Below, piece by piece: positions 52,892 through 62,204 of a DNA stretch of 64,000 nucleotides. Each line of letters starts with the position of its first letter. The first letter of the stretch is position 1. Under the pieces are notes generated by a model. The model searched no databases and had not been told where the DNA came from. It was given only the letters and a program-made list of their open reading frames with translations. The position numbers were made by a program, and so were the translations under genes. Source of the DNA: Actinokineospora auranticolor (GTDB lineage Bacteria; Actinomycetota; Actinomycetes; Mycobacteriales; Pseudonocardiaceae); the NCBI RefSeq assembly GCF_002934265.1, contig NZ_PTIX01000006.1, positions 124,001-188,000 on the forward strand, in the 5' to 3' direction.

Positions 52892-53665
52892 ATGACCAAC
52901 AACGACGCGTACCGGGGTGACAACGCCCGACCCGTGGTCCACGAGCGGGCCGACGCCGCGCGCAACCGCAGGCGGATCCTGATCGCCGCGCGGGGGCTGT
53001 TCGCCCAGCGCGGGGTGGACACCGTGACCATGGACCAGATCGCCGCGGCGGCCGGGGTGGGCAAGGGGACCCTCTTCCGGCGCTTCGGCGACAAGTCCGG
53101 CCTGGCCGCGGCGCTGGTCCAGGAGGGGGAGCGGGACCTGCGCGACCGCGTGGCGGCCGGTCCGGCGCCGCTGGGGCCGGGGGCGGCCCCGGCGCGGCGG
53201 CTGCACGCGTTCTTCGACGCGTACCTGGGTTTCCTCGCCGACCACCTCGACCTCGTGCACCTGGCGGAGACCGCGCGGCCGGGCACCCGGTACCGGATCG
53301 CGGCCTACCGGACGTGGCACGACCACGTCGCGGACCTGCTCGGCCAGGCGCGGGTGCCGGGCGACCGGCGCGCGCTGGCGCACGTGCTGCTCGCCGCCGT
53401 CGCGGCCGACCTGCAGCGCGCCGTGCGGGGCGAGGTCCCCGCCGAGCGCATGCGCGAGTCGGTGCTGTGCGTCGTCGACGCGACGCTGGCGCAGGCCGCG
53501 CTCAGCGCCACCGGCAGTGCCGCATGCGCGGTGAACATCGCTTCCACCAGCGCGAACGTCCCTCCCGCCGCAGCGGACACCGCCGCGCCCGCGAGCCAGG
53601 GAGTGACCGCGCTCACGCCGGGAACACCGAGCCGGGGTGCCGCGTTGTGGGTGCAGGAAGGTTGA
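52892..53665 (+). CDS. TetR family regulator with extended tail
   Basis: A 257-aa TetR protein: RRRILIAARGLFAQRGVDTVTM and IAAAAGVGKGTLFRRFGDKSGL give the HTH. The ligand domain runs to about residue 205. The last 50 residues (ATGSAACAVNIASTSANVPP onward) are Ala/Thr/Pro-rich and unlike TetR ends, so an extension or old frameshift is possible. It is translationally close to the DUF4097 lipoprotein gene and may control it. Its 3' end contains the first HAIR site of the dnaK promoter. Confidence 0.85.
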   Translation: MTNNDAYRGDNARPVVHERADAARNRRRILIAARGLFAQRGVDTVTMDQIAAAAGVGKGTLFRRFGDKSGLAAALVQEGERDLRDRVAAGPAPLGPGAAPARRLHAFFDAYLGFLADHLDLVHLAETARPGTRYRIAAYRTWHDHVADLLGQARVPGDRRALAHVLLAAVAADLQRAVRGEVPAERMRESVLCVVDATLAQAALSATGSAACAVNIASTSANVPPAAADTAAPASQGVTALTPGTPSRGAALWVQEG

Positions 53666-53709
53666 GCGGGTAGGGCTCAAGTTCCCAAGCTGAGTCCGGT
53701 AGACTCAAC
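53661..53709 (+). promoter_or_regulatory. two tandem HAIR operators of dnaK
   Basis: GTTGAGC-N7-GCTCAAG (53661-53681) and GCTGAGT-N7-ACTCAAC (53689-53709), both with the HspR spacing, 28 bp centre to centre. The first overlaps the end of the TetR gene. Confidence 0.88.
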
Positions 53710-53764
53710 TTCAGCGGGCAACCGCACCACAGGCAATCAAGGCATCGGTCAACAGGAGGAAACA

Positions 53765-55630
<1,866 letters not shown>

Positions 55631-55670
55631 CCTTCCCTCTGTCCACGACGAACACCGGCGAGGTGGCGCA

Positions 55671-56306
55671 GTGAGCGAGCAGCAGGGCGGCCCCGAGGAG
55701 CCGCAGGTCGTGGTGAACGACCGACGCCGGATCGACCCGGAGACGGGCGAGGTCCGGGACGCGGTCGAGGAGGTGCCCGCCCCGGCGGGCACCCACGCAC
55801 CGTCCACACCGGAGTCCGCGGTGGGCGAGCCGGAGATCGATCCGGCCGCCGCGCTGAAGGCCCAGTTGGACGAGCGCACCGCGGACCTGCAGCGCCTGCA
55901 GGCCGAGTACGCCAACTACCGCAAGCGGGTGGAGCGCGACCGCGAGGCTGTGGTCGCCTCCGCCAAGGCGCAGGTCGTCACCGACCTGCTCTCGGTGCTC
56001 GACGACGTGGAGCGCGCGGCCGCGCACGGTGACCTCACCGGTGCGTTCAAGGCCGTTGCCGAGAAGCTGACCAGCTCGTTGCAGAAGACGGGTCTCGAAC
56101 CGTTCGGCCACGAGGGCGAGCCGTTCGACCCGTCGGTGCACGAGGCGGTGCAGCACAACACCTCCGCCGAGGTCTCCGGGCCGACGGTCACCGGCGTGCT
56201 GCGCCGGGGCTACCGGTTCGGCGACCGGGTCGTGCGCGCCGCGCTGGTCGCGGTCACCGACGCGGACCCGGACGCCGTGGCGGGCACCCCCGCCGCGGCG
56301 GGCTGA
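55671..56306 (+). CDS. grpE: nucleotide exchange factor GrpE
   Basis: A 211-aa GrpE that releases ADP from DnaK. A disordered acidic N-terminus of about 60 residues precedes the long helix (LKAQLDERTADLQRLQAEYANYRKRVERD split over two heptads) and the beta domain with EPFDPSVHEAVQH and GVLRRGYRFGDRVVRAALV. GTG start with GAGG upstream, 40 bp after dnaK. Confidence 0.95.
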   Translation: MSEQQGGPEEPQVVVNDRRRIDPETGEVRDAVEEVPAPAGTHAPSTPESAVGEPEIDPAAALKAQLDERTADLQRLQAEYANYRKRVERDREAVVASAKAQVVTDLLSVLDDVERAAAHGDLTGAFKAVAEKLTSSLQKTGLEPFGHEGEPFDPSVHEAVQHNTSAEVSGPTVTGVLRRGYRFGDRVVRAALVAVTDADPDAVAGTPAAAG

Positions 56307-56325
56307 CGAGAGGAGGGGACGTCCG

Positions 56326-57507
56326 GTGAGTGCCAGGGACTGGATCGACAAGGACTTCTATCGCGAGCTGGGCGTCTCCTCCGACGCCTCGGACGCCGAG
56401 ATCAAGAAGTCGTACCGCAAGCTGGCCCGCGAGCTGCACCCCGACGCGAACCCGGGCAACGCCGACGCCGAGGCCCGGTTCAAGTCGGTCTCCGAGGCCT
56501 ACGGCGTGGTCGGCGACCCGGAGAAGCGCAAGCAGTACGACGAGGCCCGCTCGATGTTCGGCTCCGGCGGCTTCCGCCCGGGCGGCTTCGGCGGCGGTGG
56601 CGGCTTCGAGTTCAACGACGTTTTCAACCAGCAGGGCGGCTTCGGCGGCGGTGGGGGCGGCGGACTGGGCGACCTGTTCGGCAACCTGTTCAACCGCGCC
56701 CGCGGCGGCGGTAGTGGTGGTGGCGGTGGCGGCCGGGCTCGTCGCGGCGCGGACGTGGAGACCGAGGTCCGCATCGACTTCGTCGAGGCGGTCAAGGGCG
56801 CCACCGTCCCGCTGCGGCTGTCCAGTCCGTCCACTTGCGACACCTGCCACGGCTCGGGCGCCCGCCCGGGCAGCACCCCGCGCACCTGCGCCACCTGCGG
56901 CGGCGTCGGCCTGGTCAGCCGCAGCCAGGGCGCGTTCGCGTTCAGCGAGCCCTGCCGCGACTGCCGCGGCACGGGCCGCATCATCGACGACCCCTGCCCC
57001 GACTGCGCGGGCGAGGGCGTCAACACGAAGACCCGGACGCTGACCGTCCGCATCCCGGCCGGGGTGCAGGACGACCAGCGCATCCGCCTCGCGGGCCAGG
57101 GCGAACCCGGCTCGGGCGCCGCGGGCGCGGGCGACCTGTACGTGCGCGTGCACGTCACCCCGCACCCCGTCTTCGGGCGCGACGGCAACGACCTGACGCT
57201 GAAGGTGCCGGTCACCTTCCCGGAACTGACCCTGGGCACCACCCTGACGGTGCCCACCCTGGACGGCACGGTCTCGCTCCAGGTCCCCCCCGGCACGTCC
57301 TCCGGCCGCGTCTTCCGCGTCCGCAACAAGGGCGTCGCCCGGCGGGACGGCCAGGTGGGTCACCTGCTGGTCACCGTCCAGGTGGCGGTGCCCGGCAACC
57401 TCGACCAGGGGGCCAAGGACGCCCTGGAGGCCTACGCCACGGCCACCGCCACCCACGACCCGAGGCCTGAACTGACCGCACTGGTGCAGAAGGCGAGGCA
57501 ATCGTGA
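56326..57507 (+). CDS. dnaJ: chaperone DnaJ (Hsp40)
   Basis: A 393-aa type I DnaJ. J domain with the HPD motif (residues 38-40) in ARELHPDANPG, a long Gly/Phe region (about 80-145), four CxxCxGxG zinc repeats between residues 171 and 230 (CDTCHGSG, CATCGGVG, CRDCRGTG, CPDCAGEG), and two C-terminal beta domains. It stimulates DnaK ATPase. GTG start after AGGAGGGG, 19 bp from grpE; its stop overlaps hspR by 4 bp. Confidence 0.97.
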   Translation: MSARDWIDKDFYRELGVSSDASDAEIKKSYRKLARELHPDANPGNADAEARFKSVSEAYGVVGDPEKRKQYDEARSMFGSGGFRPGGFGGGGGFEFNDVFNQQGGFGGGGGGGLGDLFGNLFNRARGGGSGGGGGGRARRGADVETEVRIDFVEAVKGATVPLRLSSPSTCDTCHGSGARPGSTPRTCATCGGVGLVSRSQGAFAFSEPCRDCRGTGRIIDDPCPDCAGEGVNTKTRTLTVRIPAGVQDDQRIRLAGQGEPGSGAAGAGDLYVRVHVTPHPVFGRDGNDLTLKVPVTFPELTLGTTLTVPTLDGTVSLQVPPGTSSGRVFRVRNKGVARRDGQVGHLLVTVQVAVPGNLDQGAKDALEAYATATATHDPRPELTALVQKARQS

Positions 57508-57929
57508 ACCCGTTCCCCCCCGGCACGGACGAAGACACACCCGTCTTCGTCATCTCGGTGGCCGCCCAACTCTCCGGTCTCCACGCCCAAACCCTCCGCA
57601 GCTACGACCGCCAAGGCCTGGTCTCCCCCGGCCGAACCCCGGGCGGCGGCCGGCGGTATTCGGTGCGCGACATCGCCCTGCTGCGGGAGGTGCAGCGGCT
57701 GTCGCAGGAAGCGGGCGTCAACCTGGCAGGCATCAAGCGCATCATCGAATTGGAGAACGAGGTCGACGCGCTGCGCGTCCGAGTGGCGGAACTGACGGAG
57801 GAACTGGCGGCGGCGTACGTGGCAGCGGAACAGGCCGCGGCGGCGATCCACAAGTCCTACCGGCACGACCTGGTCCCGGTCCGCCAACAGACCGCGCTGG
57901 TCGTCTGGCGCCCCCAAAAGCGCGGCTGA
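57504..57929 (+). CDS. hspR: heat-shock repressor HspR
   Basis: A 141-aa MerR-type repressor. HTH: VFVISVAAQLSGLHAQTLRSYDRQGLVSP, with wing GGGRRYSVRDIALLREVQRL split around it, then a coiled coil (ELENEVDALRVRVAELTEEL). It binds HAIR sites, with DnaK as co-repressor in known systems. Those sites are found before dnaK and clpB here. The GTG overlaps the dnaJ stop (GTGA). Confidence 0.95.
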   Translation: MNPFPPGTDEDTPVFVISVAAQLSGLHAQTLRSYDRQGLVSPGRTPGGGRRYSVRDIALLREVQRLSQEAGVNLAGIKRIIELENEVDALRVRVAELTEELAAAYVAAEQAAAAIHKSYRHDLVPVRQQTALVVWRPQKRG

Positions 57930-57943
57930 CCCCAGCCCCGCAC

Positions 57944-57974
57944 AAGGCCCGCTCGCCGTTCGGCAGCGGGCCTT
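57944..57974. terminator. terminator of dnaK operon
   Basis: 10-bp stem AAGGCCCGCT/AGCGGGCCTT with 11-base loop, followed by TTC. It also abuts the stop of the converging Shedu-like gene and may serve both. Confidence 0.85.
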
Positions 57975-57975
57975 T

Positions 57976-58575
57976 TCACGCACTCCCCAGCGACCTGCGC
58001 GCACTGTCGATCAGCTGCTTGTAGGTCATGACGTCGATCCGGCTGAGGTGGCTCACGTAGGTCCGCAGGGCCTCGTTGACCTGCTGCTCGGTGAACGCCG
58101 TGTCGAAGTCGGGCTGCCCCACCACCACGGTCGCGCTCGCCCGACGGGCATCGAGCCCGAACTTCTCCTGGATCAACTGCCGTTGCTCATCGAAGTCCCG
58201 CAGGTAGTTGGCCACCTGCGCCACCGCGTCGTGCACCTCCGCCGAGGGCACGGGGTTGTCCCGGGACAGCTTGACCGTCTGCACGTTGGCCCTCGTCAGT
58301 TCGACAACGTGCAACACGCCATCCGGACGCACCAGGGCGATATCGACTTCGTTGCCCGGCGACAGCCGACGAACCCCAGCCTCCGCGTGCCACGCACTCG
58401 TTGCGTTGACCGTGTACTCAAGCATCCGGACCCTGTCCTGCCCGGAGTTGTCGTACAACCGGTACTTGTTCATGAGATCGTCTTCCAGAACTCGCCCTTC
58501 GGCGTAGGCGATCGCGTCAGCGATCCCACTCCGCACGGACAGGAGGTCAGGTTCCCCGCCCCTTGCGGCAGGCAA
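57976..58575 (-). CDS. Shedu-like (DUF4263) nuclease, possibly truncated
   Basis: A 199-aa protein. The C-terminal 140 residues fit a PD-(D/E)XK nuclease of the Shedu/DUF4263 type: NEVDIALVRPDGVLHVVELT (Asp, then E-x-T instead of E-x-K), AVAQVANYLRDFDEQRQLI with the Gln helix, and ASATVVVGQPDFD. Only TTG (used) or later GTG starts are available, and an in-frame stop lies about 16 codons upstream, so an N-terminal part may have been lost. Shedu is an anti-phage defence protein. Located at the island edge. Confidence 0.5.
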   Translation of the reverse strand: MPAARGGEPDLLSVRSGIADAIAYAEGRVLEDDLMNKYRLYDNSGQDRVRMLEYTVNATSAWHAEAGVRRLSPGNEVDIALVRPDGVLHVVELTRANVQTVKLSRDNPVPSAEVHDAVAQVANYLRDFDEQRQLIQEKFGLDARRASATVVVGQPDFDTAFTEQQVNEALRTYVSHLSRIDVMTYKQLIDSARRSLGSA

Positions 58576-58738
58576 GACGCCGGAACCAGTTGTTGATCTT
58601 AGCCGCGGCTGGGCCCCTGATCAGGTGGACAACGACGAAGAAGCCGGGGCCTTGACCCCAGCGCAACCGTCCCCCAGGGCACGGCTCGCAGCTCACACGT
58701 CGTGGGCAAACACCACAGACAGAACGGCTCACACGGAG

Positions 58739-58856
58739 GCGGCGCGCCGAACTCGTGGGACGAGGGTGGCTCAACACGGGCGGCAAGGTCCTGCACCTCG
58801 CCGACTTCCGGGGCAAGGTCCTGCTGCTCGACTTCTGGACCTTCTGCTGCCAGTAG
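58739..58856 (+). pseudogene. truncated 5' copy of NHLRC2-like gene
   Basis: Encodes [20 protein letters not shown] and [13 protein letters not shown], then Q and stop. It matches the start of the intact gene 1.3 kb downstream: 16 of 102 bases differ by hand count but only 2 of 34 residues, so most changes are synonymous. It breaks off just before the I-N-C of the redox motif. It is a relic of a related, not identical, allele. Confidence 0.8.
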
Positions 58857-58857
58857 G

Positions 58858-59430
58858 TCAACTTCTCCACGCGCGAACGGTGCTCACACGCCGCGCTTCA
58901 GCTGCGAACCCGGGGCAGCCGTTGCCTTCGTTGCCGAGGATGTCGAGTAGCTCGTCGACGGAACGCGGGTGCTTGCGGTGTCTGGATACCTGTCGCTGAA
59001 GAGCGGCTGACACCAGTCGCGGGGCGAGGATCGAGTTGATCTTGGAGGAACTCGTCTTGGTGCACAGCCGTGATGCCGTAGCGGTCCAGCACGTTCTGGG
59101 GAATTCCTTCAGGTTCTCGGTCACCAGCGAGGCCGCCGCGCCACGGACAGCCGCCGCGAGGATGTGGCGGTCCTTGGGGTGGTTCTCCATCGCAACGACG
59201 AGGTGCTCGTAGCCGGCGACGTTCGCGTCCGGGAAATGGCGGGTCATCTGCTCGATCCGGTGACTCACCTGCGTGTCGGACAAGCCCCGCTTGATGAGGT
59301 TCCTGGCCAGCTCGTCCAAGACGCCCCTGGACCACAGTGGGCGGAACAGGCCGGATTCGGCGATGGTCAGCAGCGTGTCACACACGTAGGGCTTGAGGAG
59401 GACGCAAGTGTCGAGAAAGGCGGGGTACAA
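58858..59430 (-). CDS. PIN-domain toxin with compensating frameshifts
   Basis: A 190-aa PIN ribonuclease-like protein (VapC type): LDTCVLL (Asp7), DELARNLIKRGL (Glu40 region), HPKDRHILAAAV (Asp). Between about 59104 and 59032 the family-like sequence (QNVLDRYGITAVHQDEFLQD) is in another frame; on either side it is in this frame (LVTENLKEF before, SAALQRQVSRHRK after). That implies one base lost and one gained. The 24 residues in between are non-native, so it may be inactive. TTG start 3 bp after the antitoxin stop. Confidence 0.65.
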   Translation of the reverse strand: MYPAFLDTCVLLKPYVCDTLLTIAESGLFRPLWSRGVLDELARNLIKRGLSDTQVSHRIEQMTRHFPDANVAGYEHLVVAMENHPKDRHILAAAVRGAAASLVTENLKEFPRTCWTATASRLCTKTSSSKINSILAPRLVSAALQRQVSRHRKHPRSVDELLDILGNEGNGCPGFAAEARRVSTVRAWRS

Positions 59431-59433
59431 GTC

Positions 59434-59928
59434 TCACTCGTGGGTGTCGTCATCCAGTGGGGTTCGCTCGAACGGTGCGTCTGAAGGCAGGTCGTACAGA
59501 CCACCGTCTTCGCCGCTGCGGACCATGCCATCCAGCCCGGAGGCACGTGCTCGCCGAGCGCGTTCCTGGTAGGCGAGCACGTCCGCCAAGCGCACCCTGC
59601 GGTGTCGGTTCGGCTGCTCGAAGGGGATGTCCCCGGCTTCGAGCAGGCGCACCAGCGTTGGGCGTGAGACGCCCAGCAGGTGCGCGGCCTCGCTCGTGGT
59701 CAGCACCGTGTGCTGCGGCGCTACGGTGATCGCCAGTCCCTGCGACATGGCGACGACGACGTCGCGGAGGATGTCGAAGATTTCAGCGGGGAACTCCAGC
59801 GCGGTGCCGTCTGGCGCGGTGAGCGTGGCGGTCCTGCCGCTCGACTGCGTCAACGCCCGCACCCATGGAGACAGGACCTCCGGGCTCGCCGGAGGAAGCA
59901 CGGTCCGCTCACCCGCGATAGCCGTCAT
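59434..59928 (-). CDS. excisionase-type HTH antitoxin
   Basis: A 164-aa protein with a MerR/excisionase-like HTH at about 90-135 (LTTSEAAHLLGVSRPTLVRLL, PNRHRRVRLADVLAYQERAR), the usual antitoxin partner of this PIN class. The N-terminal part may bind or sense; the acidic C-terminus probably contacts the toxin. The ATG is fixed by TACGCT 6 bases upstream. Coupled to the toxin gene by 3 bp. Direct AAACGAAC repeats upstream are likely autoregulatory sites. Confidence 0.8.
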   Translation of the reverse strand: MTAIAGERTVLPPASPEVLSPWVRALTQSSGRTATLTAPDGTALEFPAEIFDILRDVVVAMSQGLAITVAPQHTVLTTSEAAHLLGVSRPTLVRLLEAGDIPFEQPNRHRRVRLADVLAYQERARRARASGLDGMVRSGEDGGLYDLPSDAPFERTPLDDDTHE

Positions 59929-59962
59929 GCTGCCAGCGTACCGCGAAACGAACAAAACGAAC
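59929..59962 (-). promoter_or_regulatory. antitoxin promoter and operator repeats
   Basis: Minus-strand -10 TACGCT (59940-59935), 6 bases before the ATG. Plus-strand AAACGAAC at 59946-59953 and 59955-59962, spaced 9 bp, overlap the -35 area and probably bind the antitoxin HTH. Confidence 0.6.
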
Positions 59963-60023
59963 GGAAATGTGACGGGTGGTGGGCATCGGAACACGTCGCC
60001 CTGAGCTGGTGTTGGATCCGGAG

Positions 60024-61844
60024 GTGACCACAGCACAACCCCGTCGTCTGTCCCGTGCCCCCGAGTTGGTGGGGCGGGGGTGGCTCAACACCGGGGGCAA
60101 GGACCTGCACCTCGGTGACTTCCGCGGCAAGGTCCTCCTCCTGGACTTCTGGACCTTTTGTTGCATCAACTGCCTGCACGTCCTCGACGAGCTCCGGCCG
60201 GTCGAGGAGGAGTTCTCCGACGTGCTGGTCACCGTCGGGGTGCACTCGCCGAAGTTCGTGCATGAGGCGGATCCCGTGGCGCTCAGGGCGGCGGTCGAGC
60301 GGTACGACGTGCACCACCCCGTGCTCGACGACCCTGACCTGACTACGTGGCAGGCGTACGCCGTCAAGGCTTGGCCCACGTTGGTGGTTGTTGATCCCGA
60401 GGGCTACGTGGTGCACATCGCGGCCGGTGAGGGGCATGCGGAGGCTCTGCGCAGGGTCATCGGCGAGGTGGTGGCCGAGCACGAGGCCAAGGGGACGTTG
60501 CACCGGGGGGACGGGCCCTATGTGCCGCCGGTGGCGGAGGCTACGGAGTTGAAGTTTCCGTCCAAGGCGACGGTTACCGCGGTGGGGACGCTCTTGGTTG
60601 CCGACGCCGCTCACCATCGGGTTGTGGAGTTGGATGGTGAGACCGTTATTACCTCCTACGGGACCGGTGAGCGTGGTCGGCAGGACGGTAAGGCGGCTAC
60701 GTTCTCCGAGCCCTCGGGGGTTGCGGTCCTTCCGGACGAAGTGGCGCAAGAGGTCGGGTATCACCTCGTAGTGGCCGATACGGTCAACCACCTACTCCGG
60801 GGCATCAACACCGACAACGGTGACGTCACGACCATCGCGGGCACCGGTCTTCAGTGGCGAAATGGGCCTACCGACGGGCCTGCCGACGAAATCGATCTCA
60901 CCAGTCCGTGGGATGTCGTCTGGTGGGAACCTGCTGGTGGAGTGGTCATTGCCATGGCCGGAAATCACACGATCGGGTTGTTCGACCCACGCACCAAGAC
61001 CGTCTCCCGGTTCGCGGGGACGACCGTCGAGGGGCTCAAGGACGGCCCCGCCGCGGACGCCTTCTTCGCCCAGACCTCCGGGCTCGCCGTCGACGGGGAC
61101 CGGCTGTGGCTGGTCGACTCCGAGACCTCCGCCCTGCGCTGGATCGACACCGACCGGACCGTGCACACCGCCATCGGCACCGGGCTCTTCGACTTCGGCC
61201 ACCGCGACGGGGCCGCCGACCAGGCACTCCTCCAGCACCCGCTCGGTGTCACCGTGCTCGCCGACCACTCGGTGGTCGTCGCCGACACCTACAACGGGGC
61301 CATCCGCCGCTACGACCCGGCGACCGGCGAGGTCACCACGCTGGCCACCGGGCTGGCCGAGCCGTCCGGGGCGGTCCTGCTCGACGGGGACCTGGTCGTC
61401 GTCGAGTCCGCCGCGCACCGGCTCAGCCGCCCGGTCGCCGCCGCGCACCTGGTCGACGGGGCCGCGCACCAGGTGCGCAGGCCGTCGACCGACATCGCGC
61501 CGGGGGCTCTCGAGCTGACGGTCGTCTTCACGCCCCCGCCCGGCCAGAAGCTGGACGAGCGGTGGGGTCCGTCGACCCGCCTCGAGGTCACCTCGTCCCC
61601 GCCGGGGCTGCTGGTCGAAGGCGCGGGCGTGGGCACCGAGCTGACCCGCCGGATCGTCATCGCCGAAGGGGTGTCCGAGGGCGTGCTGGGGGTTGTCGCA
61701 CAGGCCGCGAGCTGCGACGACGACGGCACCGAGCACGGCGCCTGCCACCTGACCCGACAGGACTGGGGCGTCCCCGTTCGGGTGACCTCGGACGGGGTGC
61801 GACGGCTACCCCTGGTGATGGGCGGTCTGGACGAGGGGGCCTGA
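60024..61844 (+). CDS. thioredoxin-like NHL-repeat protein (NHLRC2-like)
   Basis: About 606 aa. The N-terminal TlpA/thioredoxin-like domain has [18 protein letters not shown] and the redox motif FWTFCCINC (Cys46, Cys47, Cys50), then LVTVGVHSPKF and the cis-Pro AWPTLVVV. A six-bladed NHL propeller (about 180-490) and a C-terminal beta-stalk follow, as in NHLRC2. No signal peptide, so cytosolic. Function in bacteria unproven. The GTG at VTTAQP is chosen by family start; earlier GTGs are possible. A truncated relative of its 5' end lies upstream. Confidence 0.88.
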   Translation: MTTAQPRRLSRAPELVGRGWLNTGGKDLHLGDFRGKVLLLDFWTFCCINCLHVLDELRPVEEEFSDVLVTVGVHSPKFVHEADPVALRAAVERYDVHHPVLDDPDLTTWQAYAVKAWPTLVVVDPEGYVVHIAAGEGHAEALRRVIGEVVAEHEAKGTLHRGDGPYVPPVAEATELKFPSKATVTAVGTLLVADAAHHRVVELDGETVITSYGTGERGRQDGKAATFSEPSGVAVLPDEVAQEVGYHLVVADTVNHLLRGINTDNGDVTTIAGTGLQWRNGPTDGPADEIDLTSPWDVVWWEPAGGVVIAMAGNHTIGLFDPRTKTVSRFAGTTVEGLKDGPAADAFFAQTSGLAVDGDRLWLVDSETSALRWIDTDRTVHTAIGTGLFDFGHRDGAADQALLQHPLGVTVLADHSVVVADTYNGAIRRYDPATGEVTTLATGLAEPSGAVLLDGDLVVVESAAHRLSRPVAAAHLVDGAAHQVRRPSTDIAPGALELTVVFTPPPGQKLDERWGPSTRLEVTSSPPGLLVEGAGVGTELTRRIVIAEGVSEGVLGVVAQAASCDDDGTEHGACHLTRQDWGVPVRVTSDGVRRLPLVMGGLDEGA

Positions 61845-61854
61845 TTCCGGCGGT

Positions 61855-61866
61855 TACGATTCTGCG
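61855..61866 (+). promoter_or_regulatory. leaderless -10 of GroES-like gene
   Basis: TACGAT followed by 6 bases and GTG. Confidence 0.55.
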
Positions 61867-62190
61867 GTGCCGGAACCCAAGCTCGAGATCCAGATGCTGC
61901 ACGACCGGGTCCTCGTGCGGCTCACCCCCGAGGAGGGCGAGCGGCGCAGCACCGGCGGCATCGTCATTCCGGCCACCGCCCAGGTCGCCAAGCGGCTCGC
62001 CTGGGGCGACGTGCACGGTGTGGGTACCAGCGCGCGGACGGTGCGGGTCGGCGACCGCGTGCTGTTCAACCCCGAGGACCAGCTCGAGGTCGAGGTCCAC
62101 GGGCAGGCCTACCTGGTGATGCGCGAGCGGGACGTGCACGCCGTCGCCACCGAGCGCAGCACCGAACACGGGACCGGGTTGTACCTCTGA
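61867..62190 (+). CDS. GroES-like co-chaperonin family protein
   Basis: A 107-aa Cpn10-fold protein: LHDRVLVRLTPEEGERRSTGGIVIP, RVGDRVLFNPEDQLEVEVHGQAYLVM. It has the GroES barrel pattern but lacks a close match to the canonical mobile loop end, and no groEL is adjacent, so it is probably a GroES paralogue rather than the housekeeping copy. TACGAT lies 6 bases before the GTG (leaderless). Confidence 0.82.
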   Translation: MPEPKLEIQMLHDRVLVRLTPEEGERRSTGGIVIPATAQVAKRLAWGDVHGVGTSARTVRVGDRVLFNPEDQLEVEVHGQAYLVMRERDVHAVATERSTEHGTGLYL

Positions 62191-62204
62191 GGGGAAGGTG
62201 AGCC

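Noticed and set aside
61867..62190. Housekeeping groES
   Set aside because: No groEL or HrcA/CIRCE element is adjacent and the loop sequence departs from the canonical form.
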